Shown here: piece after piece, positions 24,823 to 33,031 of the stretch
Position numbering within the stretch: the first letter of the stretch is position 1
Layout: each line of letters begins with the position of its first letter
Assembly (NCBI RefSeq): GCF_013407955.1
Contig: NZ_JACCBU010000001.1
Coordinates: 1,426,001 to 1,490,000 of the forward strand
Direction: 5' to 3'
Source: Microlunatus parietis
GTDB taxonomy: Bacteria; Actinomycetota; Actinomycetes; Propionibacteriales; Propionibacteriaceae
Length of the DNA: 64,000 nt
The notes under the pieces: generated by a model
What the model saw: the letters and a program-made list of their open reading frames with translations, nothing else
The model's database searches: none
What the model was told of the DNA's origin: nothing
Position numbers and translations under genes: made by a program

Positions 24823-25639
24823 TCAACTGAGCCGGCCCGAAGGTGCGGCGCGCCAGGTGTAGACGGTGGTCTCGGAGATCTTCGCCAGACCGGCCCGCTG
24901 CAGGATCGGTCCGGAGAACTCGGTGGAGCTGCTGTGCAGCAGCGACTTCCCCTGGGCCATCGCCGCCCGGGCCCGGGCGGCCGTGAGCGCCCGATAGACC
25001 CCGCGACCACGCCAGGCGACTCTGGTGGCGCCGCCGCAGAGATCGGCGAACTCGGTCCCGCCGACCGGCTCGATCCGGCCGGCGGAGATGATCACTCCAT
25101 CGACCTCGGCGACCCACAGCTCCATGCCGTCGCCGACCGCGAGGCGGCGCATCATGACGTCGACCCGGCGCCGCCAGTCGGGATCGTCGAACACCTCACC
25201 CTGCATCTCCTCCATCGCCGCGACATCCGCCCGGTCCGTCACTCGACGCAGCGTGACGCCGGCGGGTAGGACGACATCGACGGCCAGCGCGCGAGCCTCA
25301 CCGACCATGATCGACTCCCGCGCCCCGAACCTGAAACCGTGCCCCAGCAAGGATTCCCGGAGCCCGGCATCATGATCATGAGCGCAAGTTTTCCAGTCCA
25401 CCCTCTCGATGGAACGATCCCGGCGAAAGTGTTCGAGAGCCGCTGCCACGAGCCGGTTCATCACGCCGGACGACACCCCGTCGAGATCCTGATACGTGAC
25501 GAACCCACGACCACGCTCGAAGGTGATCAGGTGCAGCGGCCCGACCTTTTTCCAGCGCCAGCACAGCCGCCGTCCTGGCGGTACGAAGTTGCCGGTCGTA
25601 GGCCTCGAGGTAGCGAGCGACGTCGTCCATGCCGATCAT
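24823..25639 (-). pseudogene. GNAT acetyltransferase gene with a frameshift in an A5 run
   Basis: The C-terminal 217 residues (to 25476) have the GNAT acetyl-CoA site, ATRVAWRGRGVYRALTAAR near residue 150 of that part. The N-terminus continues in another frame from MDDVARYLEAYDRQLRTA at 25630. The frames join at TTTTT (25547-25551 on the plus strand), where reading in the downstream frame gives GPLHLITFERGRGFVTYQDL. The gene is therefore whole except for one indel in a homopolymer. It could be a real pseudogene, a sequencing error, or a slippage site. The substrate is unknown. Confidence 0.72.
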
Positions 25640-25703
25640 CGTTCCCTGCCCGGGCCGGTCGCGATGAGGGCCGCCCAAAACGATCGTCTGGCACCGGCGA
25701 GGT

Positions 25704-26333
25704 TCACGCCTCGCTCACCGCTGCTCGGATTCCGTGCAGGGCGATCTCCATGCCCCGCCGCGACGCGGCCAGGATCCGCTTCGGCGGATCGCCCTGCACC
25801 AGGCTGACCAGGCGGGCGGTCTGGGCGGCTCCGAGCAGCGCACCCACGACGCCCGCTGCGGTGATCCGGTCCAGCCGATCGGGATAGGACTGGTGCAGTG
25901 CCTCGGCCAGACGCTGCTGAGCTTCCTGCAGCAGCTGTGACGAGCGCGCCTGCAGTTCGGGCACGGTCGCGATCAGCTGGAGTCGCAGGGAATAAGGGAC
26001 TCCGGTGATCTCGTCGGTGTCGTCGGTCGGGGTGTAGGAGGCGAGGAGTTCCTCAGCGAGGGCGGTCAGCAGGTCGGCTGGCGTACGGTCCGGTGCGCGT
26101 TCGGTGATCACCTCCAGGGCCAGGTCCAGGCGGTGCCGGTCGCCGGCGAACAAGATGTCGCTCTTGCCGGCGAAGTAGCTGAACATCGTCTTCGGCGAGA
26201 CTTCGGCGGCCGCGGCGATCTCGGCGACCGTGGTCTCGGCGTACCCCTGTTCCGCGAACAACCGGGCCGCCGCCTCGACGAGCAGCCGACGAGTGCGTTG
26301 CTTCTTGCGCTCCCTCAAGCCCGGTGTCAGCAC
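25704..26333 (-). CDS. TetR-family transcriptional regulator
   Basis: About 209 residues. LRERKKQRTRRLLVEAAARLF, YAETTVAEIAAAAEVSPKTMFSYF and GKSDILF form the TetR helix-turn-helix. The C-terminal domain (residues 70-209) is helical. The start is uncertain: GTG codons at 26339, 26336 and 26333 are possible, and a TTG at 26360 is open. It is divergent from a SnoaL-like gene with a 15-bp perfect palindrome between them. Confidence 0.88.
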   Translation of the reverse strand: MLTPGLRERKKQRTRRLLVEAAARLFAEQGYAETTVAEIAAAAEVSPKTMFSYFAGKSDILFAGDRHRLDLALEVITERAPDRTPADLLTALAEELLASYTPTDDTDEITGVPYSLRLQLIATVPELQARSSQLLQEAQQRLAEALHQSYPDRLDRITAAGVVGALLGAAQTARLVSLVQGDPPKRILAASRRGMEIALHGIRAAVSEA

Positions 26334-26396
26334 CACCACGCAAGCATGCCCCAGCAGCAAACCTATATCAAGGCTAGTTTCAGGCTGACTATAAAA

Positions 26397-26411
26397 CTAC
26401 ACTGAGTGTAG
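26397..26411. promoter_or_regulatory. Palindromic operator, probable TetR site
   Basis: CTACACT-G-AGTGTAG is a perfect 7-1-7 palindrome in an AT-rich gap between divergent TetR and SnoaL-like genes, 28 bp before the latter's ATG. The AT-rich flank (ATATC, ATAAAAC) probably holds the promoters. Confidence 0.65.
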
Positions 26412-26439
26412 ATTCCCCCGGAAAGGAAGGACCTCTGGC

Positions 26440-26865
26440 ATGTCGATCGAGGCGAACAAGGCGGTCGTCCGCCGCTGGCTCAACCGGAAAACCAGGATGG
26501 AGGTCATCGAGCCCGGCCGCTACCGGGTCGTCGACACTCCGGGCATCCCCGACACCGACGATTTCGAAACGATCATGAAGTACGACGAGCAGGACAACCT
26601 CGGTCAGTACTTCGAGGACGTCACCGTGACGGTCGGCGACCTCATCGCCGAGGGCGACAAGGTGGTCGTGTCCGTGACGGCGACCGGCACCACCACGGCA
26701 CCGTTCAGGCACCTGACCACCGGCGTGACGATCCCGGCAGGCAAGACGATCACCCGTCGCGTCGTCACCATCCTCACGGTCGACGACGGCAAGGTCGTCG
26801 AGGAACGAACCCACGAGGATCGGCTCGGCATTCTGGAGCAACTCGGCCTGGTGCCCACCCACTGA
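26440..26865 (+). CDS. SnoaL-like / ester cyclase domain protein
   Basis: 141 residues of the NTF2-like fold. It opens with EANKAVVRRWLNRK, has VTVGDLIAEGDKVVVSVTATGT in the middle and ends with TVDDGKVVEERTHEDRLGILEQLGL, the usual SnoaL-like pattern. Catalytic activity cannot be told from the sequence. GGAAAGGAAGG precedes the ATG. Likely controlled by the divergent TetR protein. Confidence 0.85.
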   Translation: MSIEANKAVVRRWLNRKTRMEVIEPGRYRVVDTPGIPDTDDFETIMKYDEQDNLGQYFEDVTVTVGDLIAEGDKVVVSVTATGTTTAPFRHLTTGVTIPAGKTITRRVVTILTVDDGKVVEERTHEDRLGILEQLGLVPTH

Positions 26866-26916
26866 CGACGAACGTTCGACGGATGATCATGGACGTCGAT
26901 CATCGGGGAAAGTGCG

Positions 26917-27963
26917 TTGACAGACCGGGGAGGGTCACGCAGGCTGACTCGAATGCAGCCGAGCGAAGCCGCGATGGCCTGGAGCGCCGAGGCCATCGGT
27001 CCGGGAGCCAGGATCCTCACCGTGGAAGGGATGCACGACGGTTTCGGACCATGGCGCCTCCGGATCGAACATCGGGAGACGGTGCACGAGGTGGTGCTCC
27101 GCGCGGTACGCCAACGTGACTCGATCGGCCCGCAGCCGATCGCCACCGGGGCTGCGGCACTGCGGCTCGCGGAACAGGCGGGCCTCTCGGCCCCACGCCT
27201 GATCGCGGCAGACCTCGACGGCCGGGCCGCGGGAGCGCCGGCCACCCTCGAGACGTACCTGCCCGGCAGCAGCCGGCTGCCGGCGTCGGTCTCCGCCGCC
27301 CAGCTCCGCTCCGTCGGTGCCGCCATCGCCAGGGTGCACGCGATCCCGCTGTCTCCCCGCCCTCCCGATCTGCCCTATCGGCGCTGGACCATGTCGCCCA
27401 GCGACCCGGCCGGGGACCGCCGGTGGGCGGCGCTCTACGCGAGCTGCCCGGACGACCAGAAGGAGGCCGTACTCCTCGCCTGGCAGGAGGCGACGGGTGG
27501 ATCGATCGAGCGGGCGAGGCGGGTGGTCGGGGTGCCGCGCTCGACGCCGCTGCTCCACCTCGCCGACGAACGGATCCGTGAGCACGGCCGACCTGCCGAG
27601 CCGACGGTCTTCGTCCACGGTGATGTCTGGTGGGGCAACACGCGTTGGGACGGCGATCATTGCTTCGCGCTGATCGATTGGAAGGATTCGGGCGCCGGCA
27701 GTCCCGGTGTCGATCTTGGCAACCTGCGCCTGCAGATGGCCATCACCTATGGCGTCGACACCATCGACCGGGTCTTGGAAGGCTGGCAACTGCAGGCAGG
27801 CCGGCCCGCGATCAACCTTGCCTACTGGGACGCCATCGCCGGCCTCAGAACGCCGGCGGTGTTCGAGGGTTATCCCGGATTCGAGGACGGTGAACCCGTC
27901 GGGTCGTCAACCATCGCGGAACGGCGCGACGACTTCCTCCGCGGCGCGCTCGACAGGTTGTGA
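26917..27963 (+). CDS. APH-fold phosphotransferase family protein
   Basis: 348 residues of the aminoglycoside-phosphotransferase/choline-kinase fold. VHGDVWWGNTRW near residue 232 is the catalytic Brenner loop (Asp, Asn), and ALIDWKDSGAGSPGVDLGNL near 250 is the metal-binding DFG-equivalent. The substrate may be a drug, sugar or amine. The TTG at 26917 is chosen because GGGGAAAG lies 4 nt upstream; an ATG at 26953 is an alternative. Confidence 0.85.
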   Translation: MTDRGGSRRLTRMQPSEAAMAWSAEAIGPGARILTVEGMHDGFGPWRLRIEHRETVHEVVLRAVRQRDSIGPQPIATGAAALRLAEQAGLSAPRLIAADLDGRAAGAPATLETYLPGSSRLPASVSAAQLRSVGAAIARVHAIPLSPRPPDLPYRRWTMSPSDPAGDRRWAALYASCPDDQKEAVLLAWQEATGGSIERARRVVGVPRSTPLLHLADERIREHGRPAEPTVFVHGDVWWGNTRWDGDHCFALIDWKDSGAGSPGVDLGNLRLQMAITYGVDTIDRVLEGWQLQAGRPAINLAYWDAIAGLRTPAVFEGYPGFEDGEPVGSSTIAERRDDFLRGALDRL

Positions 27964-27976
27964 CGGCCGGCGGGCT

Positions 27977-28555
27977 TCAGGAGCGGGCGGTACGGAGGTG
28001 GATCCGCTCGCCGTGTCGGCCGAAGAGGCTGAGCACCTCGACCTCGCCGCGTCCAGCCGCCCCGAACCAGTGCGGGAGTTGGCAGTCGAACTCGGCCGCC
28101 TCCCCCGCGCCCATGACGAAGTCCTGATCATCCAGTCGCACCCGTAGCCGACCGCGCAGCACGTAGAGCCACTCGTAACCGGTGTGGGTCCGCAGGTGGG
28201 GCTGCACGTCGTGCGCGGGGATGATCATCTTGTACGCCCGCGGCTCAGCCTGGTGCCGGGACAACGGGATCAGCACCCGGCCGTCCCGCTGGGTCGGCTG
28301 CTGCGGCACCCGCGGATCGAGGATCCTGGGTGCCGCCACGATCTCATCCAGCCGCAGGCCCAGGGCGGCCGTGATCGGCAGCAACAGTTCCAGGCTCGGC
28401 CTGCGCTGTGCTGACTCCAGCCGGGACAGCGTGCTGGTGGAGATCCCCGTGACGCGCGCGAGCTCGGCCAGGCTGAACCCCCTGCGCAGGCGAGCCCGGC
28501 GCAACCGGGGAGCGATCTGGTCGATCGCTCCGCTGACACTTGGTTGGTCGTCCAT
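27977..28555 (-). CDS. XRE-family regulator with C-terminal cupin domain
   Basis: 192 residues. HTH_3 spans about residues 13-70 (RLRRARLRRGFSLAELARVTGISTSTLSRLE). A cupin beta-barrel spans 100-180 (THTGYEWLYVLRGRLRVRL, then EAAEFDCQLPHWFGA). Such regulators bind a small ligand in the cupin pocket. It is divergent from an MFS transporter with a palindrome between them, so it probably controls that transporter. ATG at 28555; an upstream in-frame start at 28591 would overlap the palindrome. Confidence 0.9.
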   Translation of the reverse strand: MDDQPSVSGAIDQIAPRLRRARLRRGFSLAELARVTGISTSTLSRLESAQRRPSLELLLPITAALGLRLDEIVAAPRILDPRVPQQPTQRDGRVLIPLSRHQAEPRAYKMIIPAHDVQPHLRTHTGYEWLYVLRGRLRVRLDDQDFVMGAGEAAEFDCQLPHWFGAAGRGEVEVLSLFGRHGERIHLRTARS

Positions 28556-28585
28556 AACGCCAGTCAAATCAGGTCGTCCCGGAAG

Positions 28586-28603
28586 CGGCAAGGATTGTTG
28601 CCG
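28586..28603. promoter_or_regulatory. Inverted repeat between XRE-cupin and MFS genes
   Basis: CGGCAA (28586-28591) and TTGCCG (28598-28603) form a perfect 6-bp inverted repeat with a 6-bp spacer in a 71-bp divergent gap. It is a plausible site for the XRE-cupin dimer. Confidence 0.5.
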
Positions 28604-28626
28604 GAACCGGTAGCGGTACGGACGCT

Positions 28627-29838
28627 GTGCCCATGATCAACCTCACGGCCGAGCAGTCTCGGCACACCTCCAAGCGGTTGCCCGCCGGCGTGTACCTGCT
28701 GGGGTTCAGCCTCTTCGCGATGGGCAGCGCGGAGTTCCTGTTGGCGGGAGTGCTGCCGGCGGTCGCGGCCGACCTCGACGTCACGCTGGCCTCGGCCGGC
28801 TTCCTGATCACCGCGTTCGCACTCGGCGTCGTGTTCGGCGGCCCACCGTTCGCCGTGCTGAGCCTGCGCTGGCCCCGCCGGACCGCGTTGATCGCGACCC
28901 AGGCGGTCTTCGCGGCCAGCGTCGCCATCGGCCTGCTCGGTGACTTCCGACTCCTGTTGATCACGAGGGCGGTGGCCGGGATCGCGTATGCGGGGTTCTT
29001 CGCGGTCGCGGCGGTGACCGCGATCAGCCTGGCACCGCCGGACCGCAACGCCCGCGCCTCGGGCGTGGTGGTCAGCGGGCTCAGCCTGGCCATGGTGGCG
29101 GGCGGACCGGCGGGCACACTGCTCAGTCACTTCACCGACTGGCGTGGCGGGTTCTGGGCCGTGGTGGCCCTCACCGTCGTCGGAGCCGCCGGATGCCTCG
29201 TCGGCGTCCCCGCCACCGCAGCACGACCCGGCGCGACCGCAGCACCGAGTGTGGCGCGGGAGCTGGCCACGCTGCGCCGGCCGGCGCTCTGGGTTCTCTT
29301 CGCGATCACGATCGTGACGACGGCGGCGTACATGATCAGCTTCAACTTTCTCGCGGCCCTGCTGGCCGAGGTCACGAGGCTGCCGGAGGTGTGGATCCCT
29401 GCCGTGCTTGCGCTCTTCGGCATCGGCGCGTTCGTCGGATTGTCGATCGGCGGCCGAATCTCCGACCGCCGACCGCATCTCGCCCTGCTGACCGGCACGG
29501 TCGCGATCATGGTCCTCTCGCTGGCCCTGGCGGCCACGATCCGGCACCCCGCTGCGGTCGTCCCGGTGGTCTTCGTGATCGGCATCGCGGCGTTCGTGAT
29601 CAACCCGGCGATCTACGCCCGGGTGTTCGCGATCGCCGCCGAGGCCCCGACCCTCGCAGGGTCCACCACCGTCTCCGCGTTCCAGTTAGGAATCAGCCTG
29701 ACCCCGGTCCTCGCCGCAGCCGCGCTGGCCCAGGGCGTACCGCTGACCGCGGTCGCGATCATCGGTGCCGCCCTGGCTGTCGTCGCCGTACCGCTGATCA
29801 TCGTCGACCGAGCCCGGATCCACGCCGATCGGCGATGA
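28627..29838 (+). CDS. MFS transporter, DHA1 (arabinose-efflux/PbuE-like) family
   Basis: 403 residues with about 12 membrane helices. The opening GVYLLGFSLFAMGSAEFLLAGVLPAVAADLDV is characteristic of the AraJ/PbuE-type exporters, and motif A is seen in altered form after helix 2 (LSLRWPRRTALI). It exports a small molecule of unknown kind. GTG at 28627 is used; an ATG at 28633 is close. Divergent cupin regulator upstream. Confidence 0.88.
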   Translation: MPMINLTAEQSRHTSKRLPAGVYLLGFSLFAMGSAEFLLAGVLPAVAADLDVTLASAGFLITAFALGVVFGGPPFAVLSLRWPRRTALIATQAVFAASVAIGLLGDFRLLLITRAVAGIAYAGFFAVAAVTAISLAPPDRNARASGVVVSGLSLAMVAGGPAGTLLSHFTDWRGGFWAVVALTVVGAAGCLVGVPATAARPGATAAPSVARELATLRRPALWVLFAITIVTTAAYMISFNFLAALLAEVTRLPEVWIPAVLALFGIGAFVGLSIGGRISDRRPHLALLTGTVAIMVLSLALAATIRHPAAVVPVVFVIGIAAFVINPAIYARVFAIAAEAPTLAGSTTVSAFQLGISLTPVLAAAALAQGVPLTAVAIIGAALAVVAVPLIIVDRARIHADRR

Positions 29839-29913
29839 CGCTGCCGCCGGGAAGGTGGCGCTCGACGCACCCGTAGGCGGGGAGGTTTCGATGAGGGCCT
29901 CGATCCCGTACAC

Positions 29914-29933
29914 GGAAGGAAGGAAGGAAGGAG
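29914..29933. repeat. GGAA tandem repeat
   Basis: Four GGAA units followed by GGAG at the degraded end of an ABC ATPase relic. A short purine-rich microsatellite, probably a slippage product. Confidence 0.8.
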
Positions 29934-30183
29934 CCCGGCCGTCAGCACCTCGGCGGGCGGGCCGGCTGCGGCGGTCCTGGCGGCGTCCAAGATCACGACC
30001 TGATCGCAGTAGCGGGCCGCCAGGTTGAGATCAGGCAGGGCCGTCACGACGTGACGTCGATCGAGTGGGAGCAGCGCCAGCACGTCAAGCTGATCATAGA
30101 TGTCGAGATGATCGGTCAGTTCGTCCAGCAAGATCACCTCGGGCTGCTGGGCCAGGGCAGGGGCGACTTGGGCACGCTGACGT
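29930..30183 (-). pseudogene. Fragment of an iron-siderophore ABC transporter ATPase
   Basis: About 85 residues from the C-terminal half of a FepC/FecE-type ATPase. QRAQVAPALAQQPEVILLDE covers the end of the signature helix and Walker B, LTDHLDI is the D-loop (normally PTNHLDI), and VVTALPDLNLAARYCDQVVILDA is the H-loop region in which the switch His has become Pro. The N-terminus with Walker A is missing; the fragment starts 4 bp from the Crp-like gene's 3' end and fades into a GGAA repeat. It is a relic of an iron-uptake locus. Confidence 0.75.
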
Positions 30184-30187
30184 CACC

Positions 30188-30898
30188 TCAGGTGGTTCCG
30201 GCGGCCTTGGCCAGGCCGGCGGGGTTGCGGATGGCGATGGTGCGGTAGCCGATGGTGATCAGCCCGCGTCGTTCCATGATCTTGAGGACCTTGTTGAGGG
30301 AGGGGCGGCGGACGCCGAGCATCGCGGCCAGGATGCTTTGCGACAGCTCGACCTGGCCGTCGCGGGCCTCGTCGTGCAACAGTGCGGCGATCTGCTCACC
30401 GAGGGGTCGGCCGAGGGTGTTGATCAGGCGCAGCTGACTGGCCGAGGTGCGTTGCGCGACTGAGGTGAGCCAGCGGCGGGCGATCGCGGGGTGCTCGACG
30501 AGGAGCCGGTCGAACACGCCGGCCCGCAGGTGCAGGCAGGCGGTTGGGGTCACGGTACGGGCGGTGTAGGCGGCGGGCATGTCGAGGAGCAGCTGGATGT
30601 CGCCGTCGACGTCGCCGGGATGCATGAGACCGATCACGGCGTGCCGGCGGCCGGTACCGACGGCGAGCTCGACGCTGCCATGGCGCAGGATCCACACCCC
30701 GTCCAGCGGCTGCCCGTGAGCGAACAGGACGGCCCCGGCCGGGAACTCCCGCACGTCGAGATAGGTGGCGAGCGCGTCCAGGTCCTCCGGCCTCAGCGGC
30801 GCGTTCTCGCCGCGACCGACACAGCGGGCGATCCAGGCCGCAGCCCGCAACATCGCCGGATCCGGACCCAGCCGCGGCAACACCCGGCTGATCACCAC
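30188..30898 (-). CDS. Crp/Fnr-family transcriptional regulator
   Basis: 236 residues. The cyclic-nucleotide-binding-like barrel covers about 30-150 (FPAGAVLFAHGQPLDGVWILRHGSVEL). The C-terminal winged helix (SQSILAAMLGVRRPSLNKVLKIMERRGLI) binds DNA. The nucleotide-contact region is not clearly conserved and there is no N-terminal Cys cluster for an iron-sulfur centre, so the signal is unknown. GTG start. It stands 212 bp from a divergent membrane-protein gene. Confidence 0.9.
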   Translation of the reverse strand: MVISRVLPRLGPDPAMLRAAAWIARCVGRGENAPLRPEDLDALATYLDVREFPAGAVLFAHGQPLDGVWILRHGSVELAVGTGRRHAVIGLMHPGDVDGDIQLLLDMPAAYTARTVTPTACLHLRAGVFDRLLVEHPAIARRWLTSVAQRTSASQLRLINTLGRPLGEQIAALLHDEARDGQVELSQSILAAMLGVRRPSLNKVLKIMERRGLITIGYRTIAIRNPAGLAKAAGTT

Positions 30899-31110
30899 AG
30901 CCGCCGCCGACCCTCGGACACTCGGAACCTGGCCATGACCCGATTATCGAACCCTCGCGCCGTTAGAGCGAGGGATTGTGTCATCTCGCTGACCATCCCC
31001 GATCTCGACGGGCCACGCCGGGAGTTAGCTGAGGCCAGGGCCCGGAATCGCGTCCACGTCGAAGGACGGCCCCAACCAAGAACCTCATCCGCTGAAAGCA
31101 GGAGATGATC

Positions 31111-31560
31111 ATGACGACGGCACACACGGCGCCCGCAGCGACGTCGGCCTGGCTGACCCGGCTGGTCGCCGGAATCATCGGCGGCCTGGCCGGCGGGCTG
31201 ATGTTCGGCGTACTGATGCAGATGATGGGCATGATCGGCATGGTGGCCATGCTGGTCGGATCCTCATCCGTAGTGATCGGGTGGCTGGTCCACCTGGCCA
31301 TCTCGGCATTCATCGGCGCAACGTTCGCGCTGATCTTCACCCGCTGGGCGGCACGGATCCCCGTTGCCCTGCTCCTCGGCGCCGGTTACGGCATCGTCTG
31401 GTGGGTCCTCGGAGCCTTGTTGATCATGCCCGCACGACTCGGCATGCCCGTGTTCGCGATCAACATGACCGCGGCGATGTCACTGATGGGCCATCTGATC
31501 TACGGCCTGGTCCTGGGCCTGGTCTACGGACTCGTCCAACACCGGTCGCACAAGGATTGA
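31111..31560 (+). CDS. Small multi-pass membrane protein of unknown function
   Basis: 149 residues with about four membrane helices, the first rich in Gly and Met (AGIIGGLAGGLMFGVLMQMMGMIGMVAM). The start is decided by the ribosome site: GGAG directly abuts the ATG at 31105, but lies 6 nt before the ATG at 31111 in ATGATCATG. No family assigned with confidence. Confidence 0.75.
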   Translation: MTTAHTAPAATSAWLTRLVAGIIGGLAGGLMFGVLMQMMGMIGMVAMLVGSSSVVIGWLVHLAISAFIGATFALIFTRWAARIPVALLLGAGYGIVWWVLGALLIMPARLGMPVFAINMTAAMSLMGHLIYGLVLGLVYGLVQHRSHKD

Positions 31561-31569
31561 CTCAGCCCC

Positions 31570-32010
31570 TCAGTTCGGTTCCTGGCTGGAGTCGACGGTA
31601 CGGAGGCGGGCGAGGACCGTGGCCAGCTGGTTGAGCTCTGTCTCGTGCAGAACCGAGCCGATCCGCTCCTGGAGCTGGGCATCGACGATTTTCGTGGCGC
31701 CGTCCAGCACTCGGCGACCGGCAGCGGTGAGCTCGACAAGGGATGATCGCCGGTCCTCGGGATTGGGGCGCCGGGCGCAGAGGCCGGCATTCTCGATGCG
31801 GTCGACGACTTTGCTGACCCCGCCGACGGTGATGCCGATCTCCTCGGCCATGTCCTGAACCCGGCAGCCGCCCGTTTGGTCGAGCAGATTGAGGATCTCG
31901 AACCAGGTGACGGGCAGGTCGTGGGCGGAGCGGAGGGCGGCGTCGACGGTGTCCCAGAGTTCGATTTCGAGCCGGACGAGGTCATGGAAGATCGTTCTCA
32001 GGTCTGCCAT
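31570..32010 (-). CDS. MarR-family transcriptional regulator
   Basis: 146 residues. The winged helix runs from LPVTWFEILNLLDQTGGCRVQDMAEEIGITVGGVSKVVDRIE to LCARRPNPEDRRSSLVELT (wing), the MarR pattern. GGAGGGG precedes the ATG. It is the last gene of VOC, PPOX, MarR and probably regulates that operon and the divergent UvrA-like gene. The inducer is unknown. Confidence 0.9.
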   Translation of the reverse strand: MADLRTIFHDLVRLEIELWDTVDAALRSAHDLPVTWFEILNLLDQTGGCRVQDMAEEIGITVGGVSKVVDRIENAGLCARRPNPEDRRSSLVELTAAGRRVLDGATKIVDAQLQERIGSVLHETELNQLATVLARLRTVDSSQEPN

Positions 32011-32036
32011 GGCCCCTCCGTGTGCAGGTCTGGTGG

Positions 32037-32456
32037 TCAGTCGGTGACGCCGGTGTAGGCGATCACGGTGTCGATGTCGGCTTGCACGAGCAGTTCGCCG
32101 CCGTTGCGGGTCCCGAACTCAGCAGCTCGATCCTGGCCCATGTAGCGGGCGCCGATGCGGCTGGCCCATTGCTCGACCAGGGGTGAGCCCTCGGTCAAGT
32201 GTGCCGTGCCGCTGATCACGACGAACGCGAAGGGCGGCTGGTCGGAGTCGATGCAGAAGGTGTAGCGGTTGTCGCGGCGGAGATTGCGTGCCTTGACGCT
32301 GCCGAAGTCGGTGTTGAACATCACGCGGTCTCCGTCGAGCAGGAACCACATGGGCGCGATGTGCGGGCTACCGTCGCGACGCACCGTGCTGAGCTTGCCG
32401 GTGCGGGTGCCGTCGGAGACGAACGCCCGCCACTCGGCGTCGGTCATCTTGCGCAT
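32037..32456 (-). CDS. PPOX-class F420-dependent oxidoreductase family protein
   Basis: 139 residues of the pyridoxamine-5'-phosphate-oxidase-like split barrel. GKLSTVRRDGSPHIAPMWFLLDGDRVMFNTDFGSVKARNL is typical of actinobacterial F420-dependent family members. GGAGAG lies 7 nt before the ATG at 32456. It lies between the VOC and MarR genes (34 and 26 bp gaps), so all three are one operon. It may reduce a toxic compound sensed by MarR; inference. Confidence 0.87.
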   Translation of the reverse strand: MRKMTDAEWRAFVSDGTRTGKLSTVRRDGSPHIAPMWFLLDGDRVMFNTDFGSVKARNLRRDNRYTFCIDSDQPPFAFVVISGTAHLTEGSPLVEQWASRIGARYMGQDRAAEFGTRNGGELLVQADIDTVIAYTGVTD

Positions 32457-32490
32457 GCGAGCACTCTCCGTGCGGTCGGCCGGCGCCTGA

Positions 32491-32877
32491 TCACTCGGCC
32501 GGGGCGGGCATCGAGAAGATGCCGAAGTGGTGGCCCGTGTTGTTACGGAGCCGGGCAAAGCTGATCCCGGCGGCGTCAGTGACCGGTTCCATGGCAACCG
32601 CGGCGCCGAGCACCTTGGCCTTCTCGATGGTGGCCGCGATGTCCTCGACGAGGACGTAGAAGATCGCATAGTCGTCGAAGCGGTCGGCGTGGTCGAAGAT
32701 CCCGCCGACCGGGCCGGGTGCGCCGGGGGTGATCGCGGCGTGGTAGTCGACGCCCGGCAGGTCGGTGTTGAGCTTGAACTGCCATCCGAAGAGTTCGCCG
32801 AAGAAGGTCTTCACCTCGTCGGGCTGGTTGCTGCCGATTTCGAACCAGGCGACGGAACCTGCGGTCGGAACGCTCAT
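32491..32877 (-). CDS. VOC family protein
   Basis: 128 residues with two beta-alpha-beta-beta-beta repeats. VAWFEIGSNQPDEVKTFFGELFGWQF and AIFYVLVEDIAATIEKAKVLGA then MPEPVTDAAG-like and NTGHHFGIF match glyoxalase/dioxygenase-like proteins. GGGAG precedes the ATG. First gene of the MarR operon. Confidence 0.87.
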   Translation of the reverse strand: MSVPTAGSVAWFEIGSNQPDEVKTFFGELFGWQFKLNTDLPGVDYHAAITPGAPGPVGGIFDHADRFDDYAIFYVLVEDIAATIEKAKVLGAAVAMEPVTDAAGISFARLRNNTGHHFGIFSMPAPAE

Positions 32878-32968
32878 GGTGTTCTACTCCCACTGCCCTC
32901 TTGCGGGGCCTCGAAGATCAAGAATCCGTGCGGGTCCGCACGATTCGGGTGATGCGAACAGTCTGCGA

Positions 32969-32990
32969 TATAGTTTCCAAGGAATCAACT
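32969..32990. promoter_or_regulatory. Possible promoter and MarR site before the UvrA-like gene
   Basis: TATAGT (32969-32974) could be a -10. It overlaps nested inverted repeats AGTT...AACT (32972-32990) and TTCC-AA-GGAA (32975-32984), an AT-richer patch between the divergent operons where a MarR dimer could bind both ways. Confidence 0.4.
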
Positions 32991-33031
32991 TACGTGGAAT
33001 GAACCTTAGGGTGGGTGGCGATGTGGATCGG

